Positions 49,165 to 60,746 of a DNA stretch of 64,000 bases are shown piece after piece. Numbering within the stretch: the stretch's first letter is position 1; every line of letters starts with the position of its first letter. Both the position numbers and the translations under genes were made by a program. Location of the stretch: contig JAPPNF010000186.1 in assembly GCA_028818755.1 (NCBI GenBank), positions 30,415 through 94,414 on the forward strand, written 5' to 3'. The notes under the pieces were generated by a model. That model searched no databases and was not told the origin of the DNA. It saw only the letters and a list, made by a program, of their open reading frames with translations. The DNA is from Deltaproteobacteria bacterium. Its GTDB lineage: Bacteria > Desulfobacterota > Binatia > UBA9968 > JAJDTQ01.

Positions 49165-50790
49165 TCAGCTGCCTCCGTCGGAGACCGCCCGTTCCTCCTT
49201 GGCCTTGCGGACCATCTCGCGCACGTCGGCCAGCAGCTGCTGCGCGTCGTAGACGATGCCGTCCTTGATCGTGTACTTGATGGCGCCCACGCGCTCGACC
49301 TCGCCGGTCTCGTCGTTGAGCTTCACGGCGCCGTTGCCGTAGAGGACCTTGAGGTTCTGGAGCGGGTTCTCGTCCACGACGACCATGTCGGCCTTGAGGC
49401 CCGGCCGCAGGATGCCGAAGTCGATGTCGGTGCCCTTGGGATCGTGGAGCTCCTCGGCGCCGAAGAGGGTCGCGGAGCGGATCACCTCGACGGGATGGAA
49501 GCCGGCCTCACGGAGCAGTTCGAGCTCACGGATGTAGTCGAAGCCGTAGAGCTTGTAGATGAAGCCCGAGTCGGAGCCGGTCGTGACTCGCCCGCCCGCG
49601 TTCTTGTAGTCGTTGAGGAAGTGCATCCACTTGTTGAAGAAGCGCTTCCAGTGGTACTCGTCCTCGCTGGTCCAGTAGAACCAGTAGGAGCCGTGGGCGA
49701 TGCGCGACGGCTGGTAGAAGTCCCACTGGCTGGGCAGCGTGTACTCTTCGTGGAAGTCGGCCTCGCGGGAGCGCATCACGTCGCGGCTGGCCTCGTAGAT
49801 GGTCATGGTGGGGTCGAGACCGAAGTCGAGCTCCAGGAACCGGTCGATGAGGTCGTTCCACTGCTCGGATCCCGGCTCGGCGGCCTGGTGCCAGAGGCGG
49901 CCGACGTTGCCGAAGCGGTGCTGCTCGTCCTGGTAGTTGTAGTCGAGCGGCCAGTCCTGGACGCTGTAGTCGGTGAGCATCGACTCCATGAGGCCGTAGT
50001 AGTGGGTCATCATGTCGAGGCCGACCTCGGCGGCGTCGAGCGCGGTCATGCGCACCACGCCCATCTGACCGAGGTGGGCGACGGTGCCGAGCCCGAACTT
50101 CTTCGCCTCGTCGATCACCGCGGCCATGATGTCGGGGTCCATCGCGCCGAGCTTGAGGCCGTCGATCTTCGCGCCTTCGACGTCGACCTCGGCGGCCCAG
50201 CGCACCCACTCGCGCGCCTTCTCGGGCGAGTCGACGGGGCCGTTGTCCCACGCTTCGCCGGGCCGCGCGTAGGTGAACATGCGCGGGGCGACGATCTCGT
50301 TGCGGGCTGCGGCGGCCTTCTCCTGCAGCGCCCACATCATGGGTCCGTGGCCGACGCCGCGTGAGGTCGTGATGCCGTGTCCCATCCACAGCTTGTAGGT
50401 GTATTCGGGCTGGGGAGCCTTCCCCGCGCCGCCGGTGTGCGCATGCATGTCCACGAAGCCGGGCATGATGAACATGCCGGTCATGTCGATCTCCCGGGTG
50501 GCGTCGCCGGGGCGCCGGTCCTCGTTGATGGGGACCCCGGGATATCCAACGGTCTGGATTTGGGATATCCTGTCGCCCTCGATCACGATATCCACGGGAC
50601 CCATGGGCGGGGCCCCGGTGCCGTCGATGATCGTGGCGCCGCGCAGGATCAGCCGCTCGTGGGGGCCGTCCCCCTCGTCGGCGCCGCGCGGAGTGGTGGG
50701 CTGCATCTGCGCGGAGAGCGCGGCGGGGATGGCCACCGTGGCGGCCAGCGCGACGGCGAAATGACGAATTGGGCCACGTGAGAACTGCAT
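49165..50790 (-). CDS. Secreted amidohydrolase (imidazolonepropionase-like) with intact HxH
   Basis: ATG 50790 has AGGAGG about 7 bp upstream; 541 residues with a signal peptide (HFAVALAATVAIPAALSAQ). The metal site is complete: VDMHAHTG (HxH), DGLKLG lysine, VAHLGQ and MMTHYYG histidines, TTGSDSG aspartate, plus the GLKADMVVVDENPLQNL return strand. This is a third extracytoplasmic amidohydrolase but, unlike the tandem pair at 2753-5933, it keeps the first histidine. A large inserted region (about residues 265-390, rich in Trp, Tyr and Asp) probably shapes the substrate pocket. Substrate unknown. Confidence 0.82.
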   Translation of the reverse strand: MQFSRGPIRHFAVALAATVAIPAALSAQMQPTTPRGADEGDGPHERLILRGATIIDGTGAPPMGPVDIVIEGDRISQIQTVGYPGVPINEDRRPGDATREIDMTGMFIMPGFVDMHAHTGGAGKAPQPEYTYKLWMGHGITTSRGVGHGPMMWALQEKAAAARNEIVAPRMFTYARPGEAWDNGPVDSPEKAREWVRWAAEVDVEGAKIDGLKLGAMDPDIMAAVIDEAKKFGLGTVAHLGQMGVVRMTALDAAEVGLDMMTHYYGLMESMLTDYSVQDWPLDYNYQDEQHRFGNVGRLWHQAAEPGSEQWNDLIDRFLELDFGLDPTMTIYEASRDVMRSREADFHEEYTLPSQWDFYQPSRIAHGSYWFYWTSEDEYHWKRFFNKWMHFLNDYKNAGGRVTTGSDSGFIYKLYGFDYIRELELLREAGFHPVEVIRSATLFGAEELHDPKGTDIDFGILRPGLKADMVVVDENPLQNLKVLYGNGAVKLNDETGEVERVGAIKYTIKDGIVYDAQQLLADVREMVRKAKEERAVSDGGS

Positions 50791-50818
50791 CCGGGAACCT
50801 CCTGTGGGTGAACGGTGA

Positions 50819-53008
<2,190 letters not shown>

Positions 53009-53014
53009 CAGCCC

Positions 53015-54796
53015 GTGGGCCAAACGCGCGGTGTGGAAGCCGGCAACGAGCCGCCGGGCAACAGCGAACTCGGGCGGCGGGTCGCCGAGCTTGCGGACCT
53101 GATTGTGCTGGACGGGGGTGACTCGCACCGGGTTGCCCACTATCGGCGCGCGGCCACCGTGATTCGCCGCTTCCACCATTCACTGGCAGAAATCATCCTG
53201 TCCGGAACGGACCTGACCCGGGTGCCCGGGATCGGGAAGGGCCTGGCGGGGTTCCTGGGTGAACTCGTCCGGACGGGCTCGGCGAGGCGTCTGGAGGACT
53301 ACAGGACCCGGATCCCGCGGGGGATTCTCGACTTGATGCGCGTCGACGGCGTCGGCGCCACGCGGGCCCGGACGCTCCGGGACGCAGGCGTGGAGTCGGT
53401 CGAGAGGCTGGAAGCCGCGCTCGACGGCCGGTGGATCCATGGGCTGGACGGCTTCGGGCCCTCGGTGGCGAGCCACATCCGGCGCAGCCTCGAGGCACGA
53501 CGCGCGCTGCGCGGCAAGTCACTCCTGTCGGAGGCGGACAGGGCCGTGGCGCGGCTGACCGATGTCCTGCGTGGGAACGGTGTCGATTTCAGCATCGCCG
53601 GCGACATCCGGCGGCGTGTCGAGATCGTGGCGACAACCGATATCGTGTGCGCGGAGTCGTCCGGGGCCTTGTGGGACCTGGCTTGCGAATGTCCGGGTGC
53701 GCGAGTGGATGGGAACAGGGGCGACAATCCGGTCCCGGTCGAGGTGGACGACGTGCCCATCAGGCTGGTTGCCGTGCCGCGCGAACTCATGGGTCCCATC
53801 GCCCACCACCTCACCGGGCCGCCCGCGTACCTCGGCGCGCTGGCTGCCCGGGCACGCAGCTACCGCCTGGAGATCACGCCCACGGGAATCGTCGGCGCCG
53901 CAGACACCGGCGGGCCCGGCGGCACCGGCGGCACGGCAACCGACACCGGCCCCGCTTCCGGCGAGACGGCCATCTACGAACGGCTTCGCCTCCCGTGGAT
54001 TCCCCCTGAACTGCGGGAAGACGGCACCACCATCGAGCGGGCGGAGCGCGGCGTCCCGTCGCTCGTCACGCTGGACGACATTCACGGTGATCTTCACCTG
54101 CACACGACCTGGAGCGACGGTGCCGCGAACCTGCAAACCATGGTCGAGGCCGCCGCAGCGCGCGGATACAGCTACATCGCCGTGACCGACCATTCGCCGT
54201 CCACCGGTGTCGTCCCCGGCCTGGATGCGGCCGCACTCCGGGCGCAGGCGGCCGAGATCGCGCGCGTGCAGCGCGACTTCGCCGATATCGCCATCCTGCG
54301 GGGTTGCGAGGTGGACATTCTTCCCGATGGCACCCTCGACCTCGACGACGAGACGCTCGCGACCCTGGACATCGTGCTCGTTTCCGTCCATTCCGCCTTC
54401 GCCATGTCCCGGAGCCGGATGACGGACCGCATCATCAGGGCGATGGAAAACCCGCTGGTCGACGTGGTCTGCCACCTGACGGGAAGGAAGCTCGGACGGC
54501 GCAATCCGTACCCTCTGGATCTGACGGCCGTGCTCGAGGCTGCCCGCGACCTCGATGTCGCCGTCGAGGTCAACGGGAGTCCGCGACGCCTCGACCTCAA
54601 CCACTGCGGACTTTGGCTGTGCCGTGAGTTGGGCGTTAGAGTCGTTGTAAATTCCGATGCGCACTCGGTGGCGCGGCTGGACAACATGCGGTACGGAATC
54701 GACCAGGCTCGGAGGGGATGGTTGCAAGCAGCTGAGATCGCGAACACGCGAAAGCTTCGCGCGTTTAGACAGTGGCTTGGCCGGAGGCGTGATTGA
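53015..54796 (+). CDS. PolX-like protein: HhH domains, degenerate polymerase palm, intact PHP phosphoesterase
   Basis: GTG 53015, 593 residues. N-terminal helix-hairpin-helix regions (RVPGIGKGLAGFLGEL, VDGVGATRARTLRDAG) lead into a DNA-polymerase-X palm that has lost its metal site. Where PolX has G-S-F-R-R...G-D-I-D, this reads GDIRRRVEIVATTDIV, so the first aspartate is Thr207, only Asp209 remains, and the third (in VDLRVV) is Arg250. The C-terminal PHP domain is complete: DIHGDLHLHTTWSDG, YIAVTDHSPS, LRGCEVDILPDGTLD, VSVHSAFAM, VEVNGSPRRLDLN and VVNSDAHSV. Polymerisation is therefore unlikely, but 3'-5' exonuclease or phosphatase activity from PHP is expected. Adjacent ligA supports a DNA-repair role. 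Confidence 0.85.
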   Translation: MGQTRGVEAGNEPPGNSELGRRVAELADLIVLDGGDSHRVAHYRRAATVIRRFHHSLAEIILSGTDLTRVPGIGKGLAGFLGELVRTGSARRLEDYRTRIPRGILDLMRVDGVGATRARTLRDAGVESVERLEAALDGRWIHGLDGFGPSVASHIRRSLEARRALRGKSLLSEADRAVARLTDVLRGNGVDFSIAGDIRRRVEIVATTDIVCAESSGALWDLACECPGARVDGNRGDNPVPVEVDDVPIRLVAVPRELMGPIAHHLTGPPAYLGALAARARSYRLEITPTGIVGAADTGGPGGTGGTATDTGPASGETAIYERLRLPWIPPELREDGTTIERAERGVPSLVTLDDIHGDLHLHTTWSDGAANLQTMVEAAAARGYSYIAVTDHSPSTGVVPGLDAAALRAQAAEIARVQRDFADIAILRGCEVDILPDGTLDLDDETLATLDIVLVSVHSAFAMSRSRMTDRIIRAMENPLVDVVCHLTGRKLGRRNPYPLDLTAVLEAARDLDVAVEVNGSPRRLDLNHCGLWLCRELGVRVVVNSDAHSVARLDNMRYGIDQARRGWLQAAEIANTRKLRAFRQWLGRRRD

Positions 54797-55764
54797 GCGA
54801 GCTGATCGCGAATCTCCTGTTCCTCACCGGCGGCTTCGGCGCTCTCTACTTCGGTGCCGAATGGCTGGTCCGCGGCTCCGTGCGCATCGCATCGGAAATG
54901 GGCGTCAGCCCGGTCGTGGTCGGTCTCACACTCGTGTCGCTCGGCACGTCCGCGCCCGAACTGGTGGTGTGCATTCAGGCGGCCATCGACGGTGCGGGGA
55001 ATCTGGCCGCGGGCAACGTCCTGGGCTCGAATCTTGCCAACATCGGCCTCATCCTGGGCGCGACCGCGCTCCTGCGGCCCGTTGCGGTGGCCGATCGCGT
55101 GATCGCGCGCGAAGTACCGATCATGATCCTGATCACGGTCATGATCTTCCCGTTCGTGATGGACGGCGGCGTCAGCCGGGGCGACGGCGTGGTGCTGCTC
55201 GTGCTGCTGACCGTGTACCTGGCGATCACCTTCGTGTCGACCGAGGAGGACGCCGCGGAGATCCTGGACGAGGTCGGTCTTGCACGCGACGGGGATCACC
55301 AGGAACACGCGACAAGCCGCATCGGCAACCTGGGTCTGGTGGCGGCCGGAGCCATCGGCCTGGCGCTGGGGGGGCGGGCGATCATCACTGGCGCGACCTA
55401 CCTGGTCGACTCGTTGGGCGCCAGCGAGATGGTGATCGGGGCCACCGTGATTGCCATCGGGACCTCGCTGCCGGAACTGGTGACTTCGCTGGTGGCCGCC
55501 GCCCGGAAGCACGCGGATGTCGCGGTGGGGAACATCATCGGGTCGAACATCTTCAATCTGACGGCGGTCATGGGGGGCTCCGCACTCGTCCAGGGCTTCG
55601 AGATCGAGGGCACGGTCCTCACCACGGAGCTTCCCGCGGTGCTCCTGTTGTCGCTGCTTGTGTGGCCCGTAGCGGCCAGCGCCCGCATGGTACGGCGCTC
55701 GGAGGGGCTGCTGCTCCTCGTAGCCTACGGCGGGTGCATGGTCTGGATCGGCCTTGCCCACTGA
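54793..55764 (+). CDS. Sodium/calcium exchanger family (YrbG-like) antiporter
   Basis: TTG 54793 has GGAGG 5 bp upstream and overlaps the previous stop (TTGA); 323 residues with about ten membrane helices. The duplicated CaCA alpha repeats are evident: VGLTLVSLGTSAPELVVCIQAAIDGAGNLAAGNVLGSNLANIGLIL in the first half and GATVIAIGTSLPELVTSLVAAARKHADVAVGNIIGSNIFNLTAVMG in the second. The G(T/L)S(A/L)PEL motifs coordinate Na+ and Ca2+. It exchanges cations across the inner membrane. The downstream aminotransferase overlaps by 11 bp. Confidence 0.92.
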   Translation: MSELIANLLFLTGGFGALYFGAEWLVRGSVRIASEMGVSPVVVGLTLVSLGTSAPELVVCIQAAIDGAGNLAAGNVLGSNLANIGLILGATALLRPVAVADRVIAREVPIMILITVMIFPFVMDGGVSRGDGVVLLVLLTVYLAITFVSTEEDAAEILDEVGLARDGDHQEHATSRIGNLGLVAAGAIGLALGGRAIITGATYLVDSLGASEMVIGATVIAIGTSLPELVTSLVAAARKHADVAVGNIIGSNIFNLTAVMGGSALVQGFEIEGTVLTTELPAVLLLSLLVWPVAASARMVRRSEGLLLLVAYGGCMVWIGLAH

Positions 55765-57103
55765 CTCGGCAAACCGGGAACTGGCCGAGCGCCTGAGCGG
55801 GGTCGAGTCCAGAGACGTCACTTTCCTGCGGCCCCCGCCGCCTTTCTGGACCGACGCCGAGGGCGCAACCGTCCGGGACGCCGCCGGCAACACGTACCTG
55901 GACTTCACCGGCGCCTTTGGCGTGGCCCTGGCCGGGCACCGCCATCCGTTGATCGCCGAGCGGATCGCGGCCCAGGCCCGCCGACTCGTCCACGGCATGG
56001 GCGACATCCACCCACCGGCGGTGAAGGTGGAGTTCCTCGAGGCGCTGGCCGCGCTGATGCCCTGGCCGGAAACGCGGACCGTCCTGGGTCTCAGCGGATC
56101 GGATGCCGTGGAGGCCGCACTCAAGACCGCCCAGCTCGCCACGGGCCGACACGGGATCATCGCATTCGAGGGCAGCTACCACGGCCTCACGCTCGGAGCC
56201 CTGGCGACGACCCACAGGGAGCACTTTCGCCGTCCGTTTACGAATCGCCTGGCCGATCACGTGCACTTCGTGCGATTCCCGTCGTCCGCCGGGGCGGCCG
56301 AGGGTGTGCTGAGGGAAATCGACTCCCTGCTTTCCGGCGACGCGGCGGTCCCGGTCGGGGCCGTGCTCGTGGAGCCGATCCAGGGAAGGGCGGGCGTGCG
56401 CATCCCGCCCTCGCGATTCCTTGCCCAGCTGGCGGAACGCACGCGCGCGGGAGGCGCCCTGTTGATCGCCGACGAGATCTTCACCGGTATGGGGCGGACG
56501 GGCGAACTCCTGGCTTGCGATCATGACCGGGTGGTGCCCGACCTGGTGTGCCTCGGCAAGGCCCTCGGCGGGGGCATGCCGCTGTCGGCCTGCTCTGGAC
56601 CCCGTGAGGTCATGGACGCGTGGCCGTCGTCATCGGGCGAGGCTGTGCACACCAGCACCTTCCAGGGCCATCCCCTCGGTTGCGCCGCGGGGTTGGGATT
56701 CCTGGCGGCGCTGGGGGCGGAAGATCTGACCGCGCGCGCGCGCCGACTCGGCGCCTTCGCGCTCGACTACCTGACGGCGAAGCTGGCGGGCCGCGAGGCA
56801 GTGCGGGAGGTGCGGGGAAGGGGGCTCATGCTCGGCGTGGAGCTGCGCGTGCAGGAGACTGCGCATACGGATGCCGCCGACGGGGCGGCCGAGGCCCGGT
56901 CTGCGGCGGAAACGGGTGACATCGACACGGGCCCCGCCGTGGCCGTGGCGAAGAGCGCGCTTGACCGCGGACTGATCGTGTTGCCCGCGGGATCCCGCGG
57001 TGAGGTGGTCGAGCTGACGCCGCCCGCCACGATCGGCGAGAGGGAGCTCGAAGCGGGGCTCGAGGTGCTCGTATCCACGATTGCGGCCGGGGCACCCGGG
57101 TAG
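55754..57103 (+). CDS. Class III aminotransferase (4-aminobutyrate/diaminobutyrate-like)
   Basis: TTG 55754 overlaps the exchanger stop by 11 bp; no better start is visible, so it is uncertain; 449 residues. Fold-type I PLP enzyme with FEGSYHGLTLGALATT, the IADEIFTGMGRTG aspartate motif and the PLP lysine in LVCLGKALGGGMPLSAC, then FQGHPLGCAAGLGFL and GRGLMLGVELR. The family transfers omega-amino groups to 2-oxoglutarate or pyruvate. A non-conserved insert rich in Ala and Glu (AHTDAADGAAEARSAAETG) sits near residue 375. The amino donor cannot be told apart from sequence alone. Confidence 0.85.
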   Translation: MPTDSANRELAERLSGVESRDVTFLRPPPPFWTDAEGATVRDAAGNTYLDFTGAFGVALAGHRHPLIAERIAAQARRLVHGMGDIHPPAVKVEFLEALAALMPWPETRTVLGLSGSDAVEAALKTAQLATGRHGIIAFEGSYHGLTLGALATTHREHFRRPFTNRLADHVHFVRFPSSAGAAEGVLREIDSLLSGDAAVPVGAVLVEPIQGRAGVRIPPSRFLAQLAERTRAGGALLIADEIFTGMGRTGELLACDHDRVVPDLVCLGKALGGGMPLSACSGPREVMDAWPSSSGEAVHTSTFQGHPLGCAAGLGFLAALGAEDLTARARRLGAFALDYLTAKLAGREAVREVRGRGLMLGVELRVQETAHTDAADGAAEARSAAETGDIDTGPAVAVAKSALDRGLIVLPAGSRGEVVELTPPATIGERELEAGLEVLVSTIAAGAPG

Positions 57104-57151
57104 AGGTCCGGCAAAAGGGCGTCACGACGCCCCACGAGGCGCCTATCGCGG

Positions 57152-60100
57152 CTACGCGCCCCTCGCCCGCCGCTCGCCGATCCACCCCGCGACATTGTAG
57201 TTCAGCATCGCGAGCGCCGGCACGACCACCATCAGGAGGAATGTCGCGATCAGTACGCCGAAGCCGACCGAAGTCGCGAGAGGCACCAGGTGCTGCGCGT
57301 AGGTGCTGCTCTCGAAGACGATCGGGGACACGCCCAGAAACGTCGTCAGGGAGGTCAGCAGGATGGGGCGAAAGCGGCCCTTGCCGCCGGCGACGATCGC
57401 ATCGCGCGGTGACATTCCGGAGTCTCGCAGATCGTTGATGGACTTGATCATGATCAGCGAGTCGTTGACGACCACGCCGAAGACGCCGATCAGTCCGTAA
57501 AGCGACCAGAGGCCCCAGCTGAGACCCAGCAGCATGTGTCCGGCCAGGGCCCCGACCGCTCCCAGCGGCACGGCGGCCATGACGATGAGCGGCTGCGAGT
57601 AGGAACCGAAGGGGATCGCCATCAGCGCGTACATGACGAGCAGCGCCAGGAACAGCGATCGGCTCAGAACGGTATACGCGTGCTCCTGGTCCTTGCGCAG
57701 GCCTCCGATGGTGTATTCCAGTCCCGGGTGCTCGTCCATGAGCCGCGGGAGCAGGTCGTCATCCACACTGCGGTTGGCCTGAGCAGCGGATGTGAGACGA
57801 GGGTCGATGTCGGCGGTCACCGTAACGGCCCGGCGGCCGTCGACCCGATGTATGGTGGCGGCCGACCTGGCAAACCGTGCGGATGCCACCTGGGCCAAGG
57901 GCAGCTCACCGCCCGGAGTTCGCACGAGGTAGTGTTCGATGTCGGCCGGCGAGTTGCGCTCGTCCTCGGGAAGTCGGACGTACACCCGCATGTCTTCCCG
58001 GCCCCGCTGCACCCTCAGGGCTTCCGATCCGAAGACTGCGGAGCGCACCTGTCCGGCGAAGCTGTCCAGGGTCAGGTTCAGCGTGCGGGCTTCGGGCTCC
58101 AGCTCGAGCTGAAGCTCCCGGTATCCCTTGTCGAGGTTGTTCCGGACATCGAAGACGCCGTCCAATGCGGCAACCTCGACGGTGAACGCGTCGGCCACCA
58201 CCGCCAGCCGCTCGGCGTCCGGATGCGAGAGCTCGAAGTGGACCGGCAGGCCCAGCCCGAGCAGGTTCGAGGAAATCGACACCGACTCGGCCCCGGGGAA
58301 CGTGCCCGCTTCTTCGCGCCACACCCTCTCGAAGGTCGAAGCGGCGATGTCGTGTTCCTCCCACCCCGTCAACTTGAACTGCACGGCTCCCACGTGACCG
58401 CGTGGCGCCCTGGTTTCGTCCCCGGCCAGCGGGTCGTAGAGCGTGGCCGGCTCGCCCACGGTGACCGCGACATCGAATAGCAGGGGCCCCCCGTCGCGAG
58501 CCTGGTCTTCCTCCAGCCGTCCGACCGCCCGCCTCCCCGCGGCTTCGAGTTCCCCGAGCACCTCCGCCGTCCGTTCGCCAGGCGTGCCCGCGGGCATCTC
58601 CACGTTGGCGGAGACGACCTCTCCCTCGATGGGCGTGAGGAACTGGTTGGGCACGATTCCCGAGGCCACGACGGCGCCGGAGAGGACGAGCAGTGCCGTC
58701 GCGGAAGCCATCACGACCAGCGGCTGGTCGACCGCGAACCGCAGGCCTCGCTCCAACGGGCCGTCGGTTATCCGCTTGAGGAGGGCATCCGTGCCCTGCT
58801 GAACCCTGCGAAGAAGCCGGGTCAGCCGGTTGCGCGCGTTCCCGGTCGCGTCCTTGAGGTGCGAAAGGTGGTTCGGCAGCACCAACAGCGACTCGACCAG
58901 CGAGAGGAAGAGGACCACGATGACCACGATGGGGATGCTCCGGCCGAGCTTCCCCTGGGGTCCCGGCGCCGGCAGCAGCGCCGCGAACGCCGTCATCGTG
59001 GTGAGAACCGAGAAGATGACCGGGCCACTGACGAGGCGCGCACCCCTGATTGCCGCCGTGACGCCCCGCGCACCGCGTTCCCGCTCGGTGAAGACGCTCT
59101 CGCCCACCACGATTGCGTCGTCCACGACGATGCCCAGCGCAAGGACGAGCGCCATCAGCGAGAACATGTTGATGGAGATGCCCAGCAGTCCCATCACCAG
59201 AAACGTCCCGGTGAACGCGACCGCCAACCCCACGGCAACCCAGACGGCCAGCCGGATCTGCAGGAAGAGCGCCAGACAGAGGAACACCAGCGCCAGCCCC
59301 AGCAGCGCGTTCTCGATCATGAGGCCGAGACGTCCCCCGACTTCCTCCGAGTCGTCCTTCCAGATCGCGATTCCGGTGCCTTCCGGAAGCGCCGGCACGA
59401 CCTCTGCCTCCAGGTAGTCGTTCACGACCCGGGCGATATCCAGCACCTGTTCTTCCGAGGTGCGAAACACGTCCACCCGAACCGCCGGCTGTCCGTTGTA
59501 GCGGACGCTGAGATCCGAATCCGCGAACCCGTCCCGTACGGTTGCGATTTCGCCCAGCCGAACCGCCGTGCCGTCCGATCGCGTCAGGACGACGATATCC
59601 TCGAAGTCCGCCTGGTCGTAGTTCTGTCCCAGCGTCCTGATGAGGACTTCCTCGTTGGCGGTCGATACCATGCCGGCGGACAGTTCGAGAGACCCCTGCC
59701 TCACGGCGAAGGCGACATCGTCCAGCGTCATTCCGAGGGCCCTGAGGTGCCTGAGCGGCACCTCGATGGAGATCTCGTACATTCTCGCGCCGCTGGTCTC
59801 GGCCAGGGAGACTTCCGGGAGAGAGGAGATCCCCTCCTCGATACCGTACGCCAGCTCCTTGAGCGTGCGTTCCGGGACATCGCCGTGCACAAGGAGCCGG
59901 ATGACGCTCTGGCGGCTCGTAATTTCGCGCACCTCGGGGCGCTCGGCGCCGGCCGGAAAGCTCGGGATGCGGTCGACCTGGGCCTTGACGTCGTTCAGGG
60001 CGCGATTGATGTCGGTTCCCGACCTGAACTCAACGACGACGGTCCCGAGCCCTTCGGCAGCCGTCGATTCGATGCGCTGCAGCCCGTCCACCGCACGGAT

Positions 60101-60352
60101 CTCCTCCTCGATCCGGCGAACGATGGACTCTTCCACTTCCTGCGGAGCGGCCCCCGGGTACGGCACTACGACCTGAACCCGTTCCAGGGAGAAGTCGGGG
60201 AGGACCTCCTGAACCAGATTGCTCGCGGCCCCGAGTCCGGCCAGAAGCAGGAAGAGCATGAGGACATTGGCGGCGACGCCATTCCTCGCCATGAAGCCTA
60301 TCGGACCGTTGGCGCTCGTCACCTGGCCGGCGCGCGACCCGGAGTCAGCCAA
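57152..60352 (-). CDS. RND-family efflux permease (AcrB/MdtBC-like)
   Basis: TTG 60352 gives 1066 residues (ATG 60292 is the alternative). The RND layout is clear: N-terminal GFMARNGVAANVLMLFLLLAGLGA helix, porter domain (VPYPGAAPQEVEESIVRRIEEEI), TM4 with LVLALGIVVDDAIVVGESVF containing the paired Asp residues of the proton relay, and the second half with GVFGVVVNDSLIMIKSIND (its TM10 counterpart) and GRFRPILLTSLTTFLGVSPI. It pumps drugs, heavy metals or lipids with a membrane-fusion protein and an outer-membrane channel, neither of which is in the window. It is 12 bp downstream of the pterin dehydratase gene. Confidence 0.93.
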   Translation of the reverse strand: MADSGSRAGQVTSANGPIGFMARNGVAANVLMLFLLLAGLGAASNLVQEVLPDFSLERVQVVVPYPGAAPQEVEESIVRRIEEEIRAVDGLQRIESTAAEGLGTVVVEFRSGTDINRALNDVKAQVDRIPSFPAGAERPEVREITSRQSVIRLLVHGDVPERTLKELAYGIEEGISSLPEVSLAETSGARMYEISIEVPLRHLRALGMTLDDVAFAVRQGSLELSAGMVSTANEEVLIRTLGQNYDQADFEDIVVLTRSDGTAVRLGEIATVRDGFADSDLSVRYNGQPAVRVDVFRTSEEQVLDIARVVNDYLEAEVVPALPEGTGIAIWKDDSEEVGGRLGLMIENALLGLALVFLCLALFLQIRLAVWVAVGLAVAFTGTFLVMGLLGISINMFSLMALVLALGIVVDDAIVVGESVFTERERGARGVTAAIRGARLVSGPVIFSVLTTMTAFAALLPAPGPQGKLGRSIPIVVIVVLFLSLVESLLVLPNHLSHLKDATGNARNRLTRLLRRVQQGTDALLKRITDGPLERGLRFAVDQPLVVMASATALLVLSGAVVASGIVPNQFLTPIEGEVVSANVEMPAGTPGERTAEVLGELEAAGRRAVGRLEEDQARDGGPLLFDVAVTVGEPATLYDPLAGDETRAPRGHVGAVQFKLTGWEEHDIAASTFERVWREEAGTFPGAESVSISSNLLGLGLPVHFELSHPDAERLAVVADAFTVEVAALDGVFDVRNNLDKGYRELQLELEPEARTLNLTLDSFAGQVRSAVFGSEALRVQRGREDMRVYVRLPEDERNSPADIEHYLVRTPGGELPLAQVASARFARSAATIHRVDGRRAVTVTADIDPRLTSAAQANRSVDDDLLPRLMDEHPGLEYTIGGLRKDQEHAYTVLSRSLFLALLVMYALMAIPFGSYSQPLIVMAAVPLGAVGALAGHMLLGLSWGLWSLYGLIGVFGVVVNDSLIMIKSINDLRDSGMSPRDAIVAGGKGRFRPILLTSLTTFLGVSPIVFESSTYAQHLVPLATSVGFGVLIATFLLMVVVPALAMLNYNVAGWIGERRARGA

Positions 60353-60364
60353 GGGGTTTCGCCT

Positions 60365-60655
60365 CTAACGGGCCGAAGTTGCGAAGTCGATTCGCTCCGC
60401 CAGCTTGAGATCCCGCTCCGTCACGCCCCCGGCATCATGCGACCAGAGGTGGAGCGACACCCGGTCGTACCGGATCTGGATATCCGGGTGGTGACCTTCC
60501 TCGTCAGCGATCGTCGCGACCCGGTTGACGAACACGATGGCGCTACGGAACGAGGGGAACATGTAGTGCTTGCGTATCGCGTTGTCCCTGAACTTCCACC
60601 TGGAATGCGCGGCGATCCATTCCTCGATCTGGCTCCGCGAGAGCTTATCTGCCAT
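60365..60655 (-). CDS. phhB: Pterin-4a-carbinolamine dehydratase
   Basis: ATG 60655 is chosen (GGGGA upstream); the frame is open further upstream without family similarity; 96 residues. The active-site stretch DEEGHHPDI contains the paired histidines, followed by RYDRVSLHLWSHDAGGVTERDLKLAERI, the usual DCoH/PhhB C-terminus. It dehydrates 4a-hydroxytetrahydropterin formed by aromatic amino acid hydroxylases; stand-alone copies may also support molybdopterin-related proteins. No phenylalanine hydroxylase gene is in view. Confidence 0.92.
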   Translation of the reverse strand: MADKLSRSQIEEWIAAHSRWKFRDNAIRKHYMFPSFRSAIVFVNRVATIADEEGHHPDIQIRYDRVSLHLWSHDAGGVTERDLKLAERIDFATSAR

Positions 60656-60746
60656 CGGTCCCCACGGGTGGTTCACGGCCTCTGGACGCCCCAACCCCTG
60701 TCCCACTTCGACTACTAACCTAACGCCATGGTTGGACGGTCGCACG

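Noticed and set aside
58859..60718. Plus-strand open frame of 619 codons opposite the RND permease
   Set aside because: Antisense shadow; charged low-complexity residues and no membrane segments, while the minus strand is a full RND transporter.
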